Source: Kalmusia sp. IMI 367209 (Eukaryota; Ascomycota; Dothideomycetes; Pleosporales; Didymosphaeriaceae). Taken from it: DNA of 64,000 nucleotides. Location: assembly GCA_027946365.1 (NCBI GenBank), contig JAPEUQ010000014.1, forward strand, positions 620,001-684,000. The letters run 5' to 3'. This document shows, one piece after another, positions 1-12,101 of this stretch. A model generated the notes under the pieces. It was not told the origin of the DNA and searched no databases. It was given only the letters and a program-made list of their open reading frames with translations. The position numbers and the translations under genes were made by a program. Numbering within the stretch: position 1 is the first letter of the stretch; each line of letters starts with the position of its first letter.

Positions 1-823
1 TGTCGTCTGAGTCGAACCACGAGATGAGCAAAGAGATATCCGACCAGAACTTCCAGCCCATGATGAAGGTGATGCTGAAGCGGAGGAGGGATTCTCCTGT
101 TGGGTGCTCGGCAGCAGTGTCACCCGTGATGGCGATGATGCCCACGTAGAAGAGATCGATGAACAGTTCATAGGAGGCTACTTCCTGCGCTTCACGCGCA
201 CGCCAGAGGAGTCCCTTGTGGAAGTACTGTCGCACAATGGGCTTTTGGTAGAAGCGCATGGTAGTGCCTAACTTCCTCTCAGCATCCCACGTCTCTTTGT
301 CGAAAAGCTCGGCGTTTGAGTGCATAGATGCAGCGCTAGAGTTTGTAGGGCTGTCCTTGGTCCGTAAGTGGGCAGAATAGCCATATTTAGAGAAGTTGGC
401 GTCGAGTTGGACAGCATGCGAGGACACCATATGCAACTCCTGAGATAGGGCATCTAGCTCGCGGATCACGCGCTCGAACTCCTCCGCTATCTCGGGATGT
501 TCTTCCTTGAGACGCTGGTGCTGGTCCGAGTGGTGTTGGTGCGTATGTCGCAGAGCCTCGATGTGTTCGGGCGAGCCGTGGATGACGAGGTCGAAGTCTC
601 CTTCTTTCTCGGTCGTTGAAAGCGTTTTACGTAGATGATTCGCTTCCTCGGGCGAGCCTGCAACGTGAACCTTCTTGCCATCCGGCCGCAAGATGTGTCG
701 AAGTCTTCTGCCTGCATGATGGAGATGGTGGTGATGATGATGATGTTCGTGGCCATTGTTCGTTGCTGGCGTAGCAGCTCCAGTCGCTGCGCCGTCGACC
801 AGCGTCTGCGGTGTAGATGACAT
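1..823 (-). CDS. LtrA-family membrane protein, N-terminal part (truncated by window edge)
   Basis: The frame is open without introns from an ATG at 823 down to base 1, giving 274 residues. The first ~215 residues are hydrophilic and probably cytosolic, with a run of seven histidines near residues 27-33 and further His pairs. From about residue 219 comes ELFIDLFYVGIIAITGD, the signature start of the low-temperature-requirement A (LtrA) fold, followed by a second hydrophobic segment ending in SWFDSD. Fungal LtrA-like proteins are large polytopic membrane proteins; their substrate is not established. The remaining membrane segments lie outside the window. The His-rich stretch could bind metal, but that is inference. 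Family assignment is fairly secure from the E-L-F-x-D-L-F-Y-V motif; the physiological role is unknown. Confidence 0.75.
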   Translation of the reverse strand, partial: MSSTPQTLVDGAATGAATPATNNGHEHHHHHHHLHHAGRRLRHILRPDGKKVHVAGSPEEANHLRKTLSTTEKEGDFDLVIHGSPEHIEALRHTHQHHSDQHQRLKEEHPEIAEEFERVIRELDALSQELHMVSSHAVQLDANFSKYGYSAHLRTKDSPTNSSAASMHSNAELFDKETWDAERKLGTTMRFYQKPIVRQYFHKGLLWRAREAQEVASYELFIDLFYVGIIAITGDTAAEHPTGESLLRFSITFIMGWKFWSDISLLISWFDSDD

Positions 824-1666
824 CGCTATCTCTTATTTCCCTTGATTTGTGTCTCCGAATGGACTCCGAAATAATGGATGCTCGAGGAACGCCTCGACCG
901 CTCAGGTAGGGTAGCTCGGATGCTCACTCCAAACATCTCGCACGTCCGCCTTCTCCGACCATCTATATATGATCCGTGAGGCACCAAACCCCAACGCCGC
1001 ACATCTCGCTTCGTTGTTCAAAGAAAGGGTGGCTTGCCTATCTGAGGCTTGGCGACGCGTCTCATTGGATCCAACGAGTCGCCAATCGCCATGAATAAGC
1101 AATGCACAGAATGTAAGCAAGCTCTAACGCGATTAGTCTGGGGCCAAAGTTCTTGTGCATGGCTGCATTACAGGCTCGTGTTTCGGAAGATGACGAAGGA
1201 TGAAAGTAAGGCATACTTACTTGGAGTACCGCGCGAGATACGTTAGATATGAGGAAGAAGGGATGCGGGGTGGAGTATATAAAGTAGGCACTGCTAATTA
1301 GACTTTACTCAAGTGAGGTTCAGAGAGGAAGGTTGTCACGTAATTCTGCGCTGTATGCGCTGTACGCCAAGCAGAAGCCAGAGCTGAAATGGTCATTGAT
1401 AGATCGTAGCTTAGAGTAACCCATGGTAGCTGAACAAACATTCCTCAGACAAGGGAAATTCAGGTGCTACTGCCAGGTTAAGGTGTTGCCCTTAGACCTA
1501 ACCATTACCTCAACACCATCTTGACAAATTGAGGCTTCAACTCCACTTCGTACTATATATGACGAATACCCGCCCACCCGGATATCGAATATGTCAAGTT
1601 GCGCATCTCGGTTGAGCTCTCACTGAGGGAAAATCAGCGCATGGATTTTCCCTAGTACGAAAAGTT
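824..1666. other. Intergenic spacer
   Basis: This 843-bp stretch separates the start of the LtrA-family gene from the 3' end of the antiporter gene, both on the minus strand. It should hold the LtrA promoter and the antiporter 3' UTR. A plus-strand TATATAAAG lies at 1276-1284, but no convincing coding frame follows it. Short open frames here have no recognisable content. Confidence 0.6.
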
Positions 1667-3943
1667 CTACGCAGTCTCGGATGGAGTAATCTCATCCGGG
1701 AAACGAATAGCTCTCTGGTTGAGCTGTGCCGGTTGTGGAGTATGAACGCGCGGAGTACTTTGTGCGGGATCTTCGGAGCCTCCCTTGGTTGATGGCACAA
1801 ATTCGTTGCTATCCTGAGCTGACGACGATGGATCGACGTTAGATAGTGGGATTGGAGCCCGCGAACTTGCTCGCGTCTGTGGTGTCGAAGGTGGATTGGA
1901 ACGAATGACGCTTCTTCCGATCCGATACACACTATGAGGTAGGATATTGGCAGCGGTACTAGAACTCGCTCCTGAGCGGCGCCGAAGTCTCTCGTCGATT
2001 TCCTGGGCTGCATCCTGAGCGTGTTCCGTGATGTGGAAAGGCTCGGGGCTCTCTTCTCTTTGGGAGGACATTGCTCGAGAGATCGATCGTGGTAACCAGA
2101 GTCCAAGTTTAGACATGGGAATCGTCAAGCCGTGGATGATCTAAGAAGGTGAGCTACGGTACCTTTCAAAGCCCAGAGAGCCATTGCGTGTTGAGTGGTC
2201 CAGGCTACGTTATACACACGGATGCCGGCGCAACTAGATTCGAATCGGGGCTCATGAGAAAAGACTTACCACACTGCAGATAACAAGGAACCAAACGACT
2301 ATGTACGTCACCTTCATTAGGTATTCGGCGTCTGGTCTGACCTCACCGTCGACCGTGACATTCTTCCGGAGAAACTCGAGCGTAATGTAGAGGTAGAAAA
2401 TGGCGCTCACGCCAATGGGGCCAAAGAAGCCTACAAAGATCGCTTGACGCTTTTCCTCGATCTGGTGGATGTGTTTGTGCATAGCAAAAATGATAGGAGG
2501 TCGGCGAAGGAGTAGGACGAGAATTCCGAGAAAAATGAGGCGGTAGATAGGGATAACATCGTTATGCGCAAATTCTCGCCAGGGACAAACAGCACCTTCG
2601 TGAGATCAGTTTGACGTTTAAAAAAAAGGGTTGAGACACACTGCGTACCGAACCAGATGAAGACGGACACGTTCAGCAGCATGTCAATTGTAGGCTGGAA
2701 ACTGTCGTCCTCAGTTTCAATACGAAACCAATCGCTGCGATGCAATTAGCGGCTGGTCAATGACTGTAGCAAGACACGGCGCGCTTAGCGACTTACTCCC
2801 AGGTGAAGGTGTTGCCAGCAATGAAGCACGCAAGGATATCGTCAGATCCTACCATGCCCATTGTTCCGACCAGGAAGAGCTACAAAAGTCAGCTCAGGTT
2901 GCTTCTCACGCGTTAATCATAGCGCCTGGCCGTCAAGTCACGTATGATAATATACTCTCATCACACGAGATATAGCGTCCTAAATTTCCGAGGGGCGGCT
3001 AACTTACCGCCAAAGTGATGGCGAACACGAGAAAACTCTCTCGGTCCACGTATTGCCGTTCTTCTGCCCAGTGCAAGAGTTCTTTGGCAATCCAACCTAC
3101 CGTGGCTCCATACACGACACTAAGCAAGATGGTATAGCCCCACGTCTCGCCAAACCATTCGCCCATAGCGTGGGCAACGCTATTATCGGAGCCCACGGCG
3201 CCATAGCTGACGTGCTGAATCAGATAGAGCGGTAGAAATAGGAAGGGATAGCCTAATCCATCGTTGGCACCAGATTCGGCAACGATAATCTTCTGCAGGT
3301 CCTTTGGTATGTTCTTGTCCGCGAATTTGCCCTTGACGATGGAGTTGGAGAGGACAGGGTCTGTAGGCGTGACGCAAGCGCCAACCGCAAGAGCCTGGAG
3401 GAAAGTGATGTGCCTAGACGCCAAACGCAAGTCAGTAAAAAAAAAAGGCTCGGGTAGTCCACTCGTGGATGGTGATACAAAATGGCAATTTTGCATTAGG
3501 TTACGTACGGAACGAGACCATAGATCAAGAGGCTCGTGACCAGCCACATGACAGCCATGCCCGGGCCGAGAAGGAGGCTCAAGCTTTTCCATTCCGTCTT
3601 GAGATACTTGGAGGGTAGTTGGACCCCTGCGAGGACGACTTGGACTCCAAGGACCAGACGGGAAAAGTAGAGGGTGATGGCGTCGAGAACCTCCGGGTCA
3701 TGCAAAGCATATTGCTCAGGTTTCAGCAAGTTGGTCACATTGGGAGAGAAGATGACTCCAGCTACTAGGGATATCACTAGATAACATCAGCCAAGGGGCC
3801 CGTGCTACCCGTTCGACTACCTTACGAGCTTCTGACAAATAGAATTTCTCCTTGAGCAGATACGAGACCAGTCCAAACAGGGTGATGAAGCCGCCAAGAC
3901 AGGCGCACACAATGTTGAAGTTGTCGACCGCAAGAGTCGGCAT
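1667..3943 (-). CDS. Plasma-membrane Na+/H+ antiporter (Nha1/Sod2 type)
   Basis: Seven exons reconstruct a 586-residue protein: 3826-3943, 3509-3776, 3008-3413, 2797-2879, 2649-2734, 2270-2595 and 1667-2140. Each junction has GT..AG ends and keeps frame. The protein opens with a cation/proton antiporter core: GGFITLFGLVSYLLKEKF, then LISLVAGVIFSP, and the conserved ACVTPTDPVLSNSI followed by VAESGANDGLGYPFLF, which carry the Asp residues expected for Na+/H+ exchange. About twelve hydrophobic segments run to near residue 460. The tail is hydrophilic, Ser/Pro-rich and about 120 residues long, far shorter than in S. cerevisiae Nha1 and closer to S. pombe Sod2. The family exports Na+ (and often Li+ or K+) in exchange for H+ at the plasma membrane. 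The ATG at 3943 starts directly before the first membrane helix, as in relatives. Confidence 0.9.
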
Positions 3944-5556
3944 CTTGGAACCCCACTTGCCAAGGCAAGCAAAATATCTTGGTCGAGGACGAGAGTTGAG
4001 AGGGTGGATGCGTCACTCGCGGACGATACGAGCCCCGCGACCCAAGCTAATGTTAGGGAAAGCTTATCGGTGAAACGGTCAGGTTCGTGAGGGAGGCCTT
4101 TCGGTGAAAGAAAAGCGTCACTTCAGGAAATGTTATTGGATCATTGACGATGATGGAGCTGCGGACGATGGTCGCTAACAGAGACGCCACTTTGAGACGG
4201 AGGCTGGTGCCTCGATGAGTACAGGAGCGATGTTTGTTTGAGAGGAGCCGTATGGCGGATTGCCGGGAGAGCGATAGTTGTGGGGGGAATGTTTGCACGA
4301 TTTCTGTGGGTGTTCACTTGACAAGAATTCTGGTGCTACAGATAGGCGCCTTGGCGCGCGGTTGGCATTTGCCTCATCATCATCCTGCTGACTTCGACAA
4401 GATGGACAGCATATTCTAAGAAACGGACACTATGCGCAACTCAACCCGATTCTTATTCACGTTAATGGATTATTGTACAACATGTAACGAGTTCGCGTAT
4501 CTAATCGTCGCTCTCATCTTGAGCATACTTGAAGGCATTTGGGGCAAAGATGGGAACAAAGTGTCAAGGTAGACGAGCCTGCTCATGGCAATGGCATGAA
4601 GTCGATGTCGAAGCCAGCGCCGCCCAAGCGCGATTCATATATTGGCTACTCGACATAGCTCTGCAAGGCTGACGGTGTCCAAAGCTGCAGAATTGGGCTA
4701 GAAGCTTCTGTTTGCTCTAGCGTACGGAGCAGTTGGAATGTACAAAAACACCTGCCGTACTGTTTGCATCCATCGGTCAACGATCTCGACTAGAGACGCA
4801 TATTGTGATTGTGCATGAGCATCGTGAGGCATGTGAAGCGACGTCACTCGGAACCCGTTGGATACGGCAGCATGTGAAGGCTGCCTCTGCAGTCCTTGGT
4901 CGCTGGAACATGGCCGTTTGTTGTCGACAACCCACGAATGGTGTTGAAGATGTCTTCTGCGCCTACGCATCTCATCGTCAGTCCTTGCCGCCCCGACGGC
5001 GTGGCAAAGGACGTGGAGCCAGTTCACCATGTGCTTGAGCTCCAGACGCTGGCTGGCCTTCCCCACGTTGTCTCATAAGTGGACGCGGAGGAGGCTGAAC
5101 CTCGGCAAGAGGCCCGGCGAATCAAATGTGGCGACGCCCGCTTCCGACGTCGCAAGGGGCCCAGCCAATCAGCGGCGCCAGAAATGCGTCCCTGCGTCTA
5201 GTCCCGATCTGCAACCCCCCGATTTTCCCTATCTCGAGCGCGCCGCCATGCAACGAGACACTGCGCGACCACCAGCGCAGCCAGCCATGGTCATCTTTGC
5301 TGATACTAGAGCTGGTCTGATAGGGCCCCTCCTGCCGCCGGTGGAGCGAAGGGTAGCTGGACTCGTCATGCATGCGCGCCGTGCGAGCTAGCTGCAAAGT
5401 GCGACGCCATGGACCGGTTCGGGGGAGCCATGCCGTCGACGGGTGACAGCAGCGTGAGCGCGGGTGCAGAATGGCGGTCTGCTGCGTCGATTCGCCTGCC
5501 AAGCCGGCGGAGAGGGCAGATCGTCGCGCAGCAGGAGAGCCCAGAGGCTCGAGGGG

Positions 5557-5580
5557 GTGCGAGTGTGCGAGTGTGCGAGT
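5557..5580. repeat. Short tandem repeat, 3 x GTGCGAGT
   Basis: Three exact copies of the 8-mer GTGCGAGT follow each other in the desaturase upstream region. It is a small simple repeat with no evident function. Confidence 0.8.
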
Positions 5581-5954
5581 GTGGGAATGCGTTGAAATGC
5601 TAGCGAGGGGCCGTCGCTCCGGTTTGTCCCCCTGCTGGCCTTGTTCTCGCTCGACGCCGCCGGCCTCGCGACTATCAAACGTCTGTGCTGGAGCGAAGAG
5701 CCCACTGCGGTGGCAATTGAGGCAGAAAGCAGCCAACTGAGAGATTCTCCGCCGTAAAGAAGCTGCGCGCAGGGGTCAGCAATGGTTAGGCTGGCCAGGT
5801 ACCGCGAGTGACTTTGCGACTGTGCGCGCTTCTCGAACCGCACCCATGAGCCGCTACCGCGAAAAGGGCAGAAAGGGTCCCCAGTAAATTTTGGCTGACC
5901 GCCTGCAACTGTTGCGCTTTAAAGGCTGTCCCGCCCGCCCACCGTGCGGACTTC

Positions 5955-6250
5955 CTGCTCTATTCTCTCTCTCTCTATCTCTCGCCCCCGCCCCTCACTT
6001 CCAAGGCTGTGTCTCTGTGTGGCAGCGTGGTGTGTGTGTGTGCTCGAGCAGCGTTGATCTCGCTTGCACCTGCTTCTCAACAGGCCGCCCACCGCTCAAC
6101 AACCACAAACCCTCCTCCTCCCCTCCCCTCCTCCCCACAACACGCCGTTCCGCGGGCCATTACAGCTGCGTCTCCTCGTCTATCAATTGATCCTTCTGCA
6201 CCAAAAACCGCTCTGTATCGCTACAGAGTAGTCCTTTGTCCCTCACCACC
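5955..6250 (+). promoter_or_regulatory. Pyrimidine-rich core promoter and 5' UTR of the desaturase gene
   Basis: A TCTCTCTCTCTATCTCTCGCC-like tract at about 5961-5985 is followed by a GT-rich patch near 6030-6045 and further CT-rich sequence up to the start codon. CT tracts just upstream of the transcription start are typical of strongly expressed filamentous-fungal genes. The start codon has a good context (CACCACCATGG). The exact start of transcription cannot be read from sequence. Confidence 0.45.
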
Positions 6251-7793
6251 ATGGCTACTACCGCCCGCCCCCAGAACCCCATACTGAGGAGACATGTCAC
6301 CGCCGATTCGGTGACGTCTTCAATGGCCAACTCGGCGACTGTGTCGCCTTCCGACTCCCCGACCGGCTCGGCCTCGAGTACTTCCCTCTCTTCGCTCGGC
6401 TCCGTCGACGGCGGCCAGGTCAAGAATGCGCGCGGGACGCTGCTCGACACCTACGGCAACGAGTTCGAGATCCCCGACTACACCATCAAGGACATCCGCG
6501 ATGCCATCCCCAAGCACTGCTTCGAGCGCTCGGGAGCTCGTGGCCTCGGCTACGTCGCCCGCGACATTGCATGCCTCGCTACCACCTTCTACCTCTTCCA
6601 CAACTATGTGACCCCCGAAACCGTTCCTTCGACTCCCGTCAGGGCTGCTTTGTGGGCTGCGTACACGTTCGTGCAGGGCTTGTTCGGCACCGGTCTGTGG
6701 GTCATGGCCCACGAGTGCGGCCACCAGTCGTTCTCGCCGTCCAAGGTGCTGAATGACACGGTCGGCTTCATCGCCCACACTTCGCTCCTGGTCCCGTACT
6801 TCTCCTGGAAGATCTCCCACGGAAAGCACCACAAGGCTACCGGCCACATGGAGCGCGACATGGTGTTTGTTCCTAAGACGAGAGACGAGTATGCATCGCG
6901 TGTCGGCAAGTTGGCCCATCAGCTCTCTGAGCTGACCGAGGAGACGCCCATCGCCACCTTCATCCACATGGTCACCCAGCAGCTTGGTGGCTGGCCCATG
7001 TACCTCATCGCCAACGTGACCGGCCATAACTTCCACGAAAGGCAGCCCGAGGGCAAGGGCAAGGGAAAGAAGAACGGCATCTTCAGCGGCGTCAACCACT
7101 TCAACCCGTCGAGCCCGTTGTACGAGAAGAAGGACGAGCAACTGATCCTCCTCAGTGATGCTGGTCTGGCCATCGTCATCGGTATCCTCACCTACATTGG
7201 CAGGACCTATGGCTTCTCGAACCTCCTCGTCTGGTACATCATTCCGTACCTTTGGGTGAACCACTGGCTTAGTAAGTAACTCTCTCGAATCTGCATCAGA
7301 GCATGACTAACGAGACGTAGTCGCCATTACCTTCCTCCAGCACACCGACCCCACGCTTCCCCACTACGATGCTCACACCTGGACCTACACCCGCGGCGCC
7401 GCCGCCACCATCGACCGTGAATTTGGCTTCATTGGCCGCACGCTCCTCCACGGCATCATTGAGACCCACGTCCTCCACCACTACGTCTCCACGATCCCCT
7501 TCTACAACGCCGACGAAGCCTCCGACGCCATCAAGAAGGTCATGGGCAAGCACTACCGATCCGATACCGAGGGTGGCTCCTGGGGCTTCGTCAAGGCCAT
7601 GTACAAGAGCGCCCGGTGGTGCCACTGGGTCGAGCCTAGCGAGGGCGCTCAAGGTGAGGGCAAGGGCGTCCTATTCTTCCGCAACCGCAACGGTCTTGGC
7701 ACTGCCCCGACCAAGATGGCTGCTCCCGAGCCTAAGACGACGGCCGGCAACGGTGCGAAGATGGAGATTGGTGCTGACAGCGACAACGAGTAA
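6251..7793 (+). CDS. Delta-12 (omega-6) fatty acid desaturase, microsomal
   Basis: Two exons, 6251-7271 and 7321-7793, joined across a 49-bp intron give 497 residues. The three diiron histidine boxes are present: HECGH at about 154-158, HGKHHK from about 190, and HVLHH at about 390-394. The first box has the H-E-C-G-H form typical of oleate delta-12 enzymes. Four to six hydrophobic spans surround them, and a Ser-rich hydrophilic leader of ~60 residues precedes the core. The enzyme would convert oleoyl to linoleoyl chains on ER phospholipids, using cytochrome b5 as electron donor. I chose the ATG at 6251 (CACCATGG) because the in-frame TTG five codons earlier is not a normal start. A delta-15 or bifunctional activity cannot be excluded from sequence alone. 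Confidence 0.93.
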
Positions 7794-8679
7794 ATGCGCA
7801 CGACCACGAAGTTATGATTCCAGATCAGGGCAGACGAAGCACACACAGGGGTTTGACTACGGAGACGTCAGTCCGCCTTGCATGGAAGAAAAGGAGTTTT
7901 GTTTCAGTTCTCACGCTGCGATGCTGTCCGCCAGGGACAGTCTAATACCTCGACATGTCTAGATTCGTTTCTATGCTGTGCGGATAGACCATGATATCCC
8001 TGCCTTTTCGGCTTGGCTTGTAGAGCGTTTGTATGCAGATAGACCATATGAAAACTTCATCCTGTGTCGCGAAGCCATGCGAAATAAAAATCCTCTTCGA
8101 TCCATGTGCGTAATGTGAGATGAGCGAGCTTTGAAATGCGACGTCTGCACGGCTCTGTCCGGATGCGTATCCTTGCTTGGAAAGTGGGGAAGGCGTTTTT
8201 ACCCAGCCCAGTCAAGCTACAGCAAATGTACGAATCGTACTCATAACCCACGCGCTCACTTCATCCAATGCCCGGAAACCTTCACATTTTGTTACTCATT
8301 TCTCATGTAGCGTCTCGTTGTAGTTCGACTTGCTCTAGAATACCTGATACTTTTTTCTTTCCATTCTTTCTTTCTTTCTATTTTTTTTCCTCGCCTCAAA
8401 CGTGCCTTTCCACTGCCTCTCATCCAGAATTGCAAAAGTGCGCGCAGTACTATACAGGTCGGAAGGAAAAACGCCAAACGCTGTTCAAATTATGCCCGTG
8501 CACCGTGACCCGATACCAATAATGCTCCCTTACACCCATCATACAGATTCGTGTGAATAAGCTCGAGCGTCAATTACCAAGCGTCAGACCAGAACACCTA
8601 CTCAGCTCCTCTCTACCATCGGAAACCGTAGTAATATCGGACCCCAAACCATCTATACCAACGCCCACATTTGGGTATC
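7794..8679. other. Convergent 3' intergenic region
   Basis: This spacer lies between the 3' ends of the desaturase (+) and the ARM-repeat gene (-), so it should contain both 3' UTRs and termination signals. It includes a T/C-rich tract around 8349-8392 (TTTCTTTCTTTCTA and a run of eight T). No gene is apparent. Confidence 0.6.
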
Positions 8680-11600
8680 CTAATCTCGTCCCCAATTTCC
8701 CCGATGCGGGTGCATCCCGCCACCTCCCAGTCCCCTCAAGCTGCCAAAGGCGCCCCCTCCAGCAGCGCCTTCGCCAAACGCCCCCGCCGTGCTCGGACTC
8801 GTGTGCCCAGAGGCAGGCCCCAGCAGCTTCCACATCAGCTCGATGACCGTCTTTGCCCTCTCTCGGATGTCGAGATCAATGTCCCTGCCGAGCAGCCTGG
8901 CGCCCTCGTCGAAGCCCAACTGCCTCAGCTGCTGCGCCCGCTCACGCGCTGAAGCTTCGTCTGTTTGGTCGTCGATCCAGATTAGGTTGTGGATGAACCA
9001 TACACAGGGGAGGCGCACATCACGGCGAGGATGTGTGAGTAGGGGAAGTATGTGGGACATGAGGGGTGTCTGCGAGATAAGAAGTGACCGGTGCGAGGGG
9101 CGACCGCTGGCTAGGTGCACGAGGATGAAGAGCGTAGCAATCATGAGGTCCACGGCTGGGTAGGCGGCCCAATTTGGTTGTGCAACCGACGCAGCTGGTG
9201 TGGCTGTTGCGTTTGCGCTAGTTGCGATCGTTGCGATCGTTGAGAAAGAAGGTAAGCGAGAGGAGGTATTTGCGGAGCGGTAGTTTGGTGCTGATGTGGC
9301 GGTACCTGTTGGGTTTGCCGTAGTGGTACTCGAAGATGGGGGACCGACGCCCTTCGGGCGAAGTTTAGAGTCGAGGAGCTCGAAGAAAGACGAGTGGCCG
9401 GAAGAATTGAGTAAGTGATCGATCATTTCACCGGAGGCTTTTTCTTGGGTGATGAAGTTGCGGACGAAGTCGAGTGCTTGCTCCTGTATGCGTATGTCAT
9501 CGCGCTCACTGCTTATTCGCGTGTCATGCTCGTCGCTCTTGATTTGCTGGAGTCGATCACGTATACTCGTCGTACTTGTGTAGCGCGAGCCTGGACGCTG
9601 ATGCCGACGAAGGGAAGGAATACTATCAGTCATGGTGTCTTCGTCTTCGGACGACGACGATGATGCTTCGTCGATGTCCATATGAGGGTCGTCAACTGCA
9701 TTGAGAATATCAACTTGTTCGCCTGCCGCATTAGGCGTACCCATGCCCAGAGGCGCGGAAGAGGTTGGCTTTGAAGGTTCACCGTTGAGCACCTGCATGA
9801 GCCAGCCTGCACCCAGTTCCTCCAGACATTGGATCTTCATTCTAGGTGGTAAACCCAAGCAAAGATGCTTCAGGGCCCATAAACTACCGTACCTAAGGTC
9901 GAAATTGGCGGACCGGCAATGTTCAGAGAGTGTCTTGAGTGCACCAGCCTCAATGATTTCCTATAAATCCTTAGTATTCGCCCTGCAGGAGCCCCAAAGA
10001 ACGGAAGCGGAACTCACTATTCGCATTGGAGACACCTCTAGAACCAAGTTCGTGATAACCTCCGTGGCAGCAATCTGCACCTTGACGTTTGGGTGCACCA
10101 ATAAATCGAATACAGGTTGTGCAATGCCATGATCGATCAAGCTCGTCCGTAACACGCTTACAGATCTCGAAAGAGATCTTGTGACCTTGCAGGCTGCGAT
10201 GAGTACAGCTTCCGGGTTGCCGTCTTTTACTGTTGCTGAACTAGTAACTTGCGAGAATGGTCCGGTCTGGAATGGAACAAGAGAGTCAATAATGAGAGGT
10301 GCCCCACCCATCTCGATGATCAGTTTCCTGTAAACGTCTTGGGAATCTGCTATTGCGGCTAGCGCTAGAAGGGCGCTTTCTCTATACTTGTACGCGTGAA
10401 CAAGGTCAAGACCTAGTCCTGACCTTCCTAGGGTCGATGATGCGGCATCAATCATCGGATCCCGGGCTGGGGGAGCGGAAGGTTTTGGTTGCCATAGCGG
10501 CTTTGTAGAGGTCGTCACAGGATCGAACGACTTTTTCAAGATCTGCACAATTATGGGTAGTATCTTTGCATCAACTGCCGCAGTTTGTAGCGTTTTGTTG
10601 CTTGCGATCAATTCCGCAAGGACCAGAGGAGAGCGCTCCACAACAAACCTCACCTCGTCTCTTTGCGCAGGGTCGAGAAGGCTCATTTTCTTCGCATGCT
10701 CTGATGTTTGGTTCGCCTCTTCAATCATTTTGACTATGAGAGGTATAATCAGATACGAGAAATGGCGTTCACGGGCGGCTTTTGAAGGGTCATCCAAAGT
10801 CCACCGCTCACCGAACTTCTTCAGCAACGCAAGCAACCAACACGCAGCCAAGCGTTCCCTGCCTTCTCCTCTTCTTGCTACAAACATGAGCCATGTAAAG
10901 AGCGGCGTCTCGGATTCGTCAGAAATGACGTTCCTACTCGACGTGTGTGGGAGAGATTCCATGCTGGGTAATCGCGCGTAGCCCTCGTCCGTCGTAGGAG
11001 TGAAAGATCCAAGAGCAGGCCATGACTTGGTATATGGGTCCGACCTGCTCTGTAGCGTCTGCAATTTAGGTATCAGCTTGTCCCAGGTGCTAGCTTGTGA
11101 AGGCTCAGTGTATCTGTCATAAGTTCCGGAAAGGCGCTTTGGCCACCCGAAACGGTATTGGATGTGTTGGGAATATATAAAGCATGCAGTGTTGTAATGA
11201 GAATCCTTTATGATCGTGGAAATAGCTTCGAGGATGTCCGGAAGATACGTCCTTGGTAGCGTTTCAGTGTTTGAGTGTCTAGACTCCGACTTTTTCGAGG
11301 GATCATCTGCCGCGGCAATCAAACACATCTTTGCCGTGAGAAGATCTAGTGCGCCCGCTTCTATCAGTAGTTTTTTCTGGCTTTCTTCCCGACATGTCTT
11401 TGTTATAAGCTGAGCCGCTAAGGATATCTGTAGATAAACCGTACGCGACCGTCCCGTCTGGCCTATTAACACCGCTAGATTACTTATGAAGGGCACTGTG
11501 TAGACGTGCTGGTTCACTGATTGTGATAGCGCGGATAACGAGCTCCAGAAAGGTTTCTCTTGAGCGACTGCATCAACGATCTGATTGAGTGTGCGTAACG

Positions 11601-12101
11601 TAGTTACGAGAAGCTTAGAGGGCGTTTCGCCTGGTTCGAGGGCTTCGAGTAGCGGAGGGAGAACGCCGCCGGCGAGCAGCGGGGTAATGAATGCAGGGCC
11701 GCCTAAGCACTCGGTGGTTAACCTTCATCCCCAGATTCAAAACTTTCTTGGAAAGATGTCATATGTGCCGAGCCAAACTCACCATTCGCCAGGCTCCCCA
11801 CCACGAGCGTAGCCTGGAACCTGAGCTCGTCCTCGATTGTCCAATCCACATCTCTATCGCTCTCTCGGCCTACGCTCGAGCTCCCGTTCGCAACACCTCT
11901 CCTCCTCTTACCACCCTTCCTTGCCTCGGTCCGCAACAGATTCGCAAGCGGCTTTACCACGCCGTGCACCACCGCAAGCTCCTTCCGCTGCTCGTGACCT
12001 ACAATCTCGTTCTTCAGGTTGCGCAGTGCGTTCACTTGCGCTTCGGGTGTGCTGGGGTTTGACAGCTCGATGAGCGCCGGCGGGATTGTGGATCGGCCCA
12101 T
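8680..12101 (-). CDS. Armadillo-repeat protein, Gid5/Vid28/ARMC8 type
   Basis: Three exons (11783-12101, 10018-11702, 8680-9960) give 1094 residues, with in-frame GT..AG junctions. The protein is almost entirely helical ARM-type repeats; clear examples are NPSTPEAQVNALRNLKNEIV near the N-terminus, YRESALLALAAIADSQDVYR, KVQIAATEVITNLVLEVSP and FDLRYGSLWALKHLCLG. A low-complexity acidic/Ser insert (DEASSSSSEDEDTMTD) and an Asn/Thr/Ala-rich linker interrupt the C-terminal third, before further helices containing CVWFIHNLIWIDD. This arrangement matches yeast Vid28/Gid5 and human ARMC8, the scaffold subunit of the GID/CTLH ubiquitin ligase that joins the substrate receptor to the catalytic module and drives catabolite degradation of gluconeogenic enzymes. 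Assignment rests on overall architecture recognised by eye. It is longer than yeast Vid28 (~920 residues), mainly because of the disordered inserts. Confidence 0.75.

Larger units (their letters stand above)
3944..6250. other. Divergent intergenic region between antiporter and desaturase
   Basis: About 2.3 kb lie between two divergently transcribed genes. The right half is GC-rich, so several overlapping open frames of 60-204 codons occur on both strands (for example 5122-5736 minus). None has a recognisable domain or consistent splice sites, and I treat them as chance. The last ~300 bp form the pyrimidine-rich promoter of the desaturase. Confidence 0.55.

Noticed and set aside
1594..2106. 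A 170-codon minus-strand frame overlapping the antiporter's last exon
   Set aside because: It is in another frame of the same exon; the exon junction at 2140/2270 and the membrane-to-tail continuity support the other frame ending at 1667.
2221..2260. A GATTCGAATCGGGG stretch resembling a tRNA T-arm
   Set aside because: No matching acceptor or anticodon stem around it; it lies in an intron of the antiporter gene.
5122..5736. A 204-codon minus-strand frame upstream of the desaturase
   Set aside because: GC-rich promoter-proximal DNA gives several overlapping open frames on both strands; no domain, splice or start-context support.
6320..7264. A 314-codon minus-strand frame opposite the desaturase
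   Set aside because: It is antisense to a clear desaturase exon. Strong C/G third-position bias in the sense gene removes stops on the other strand; the product is Val/Glu/Gly-rich without domains.
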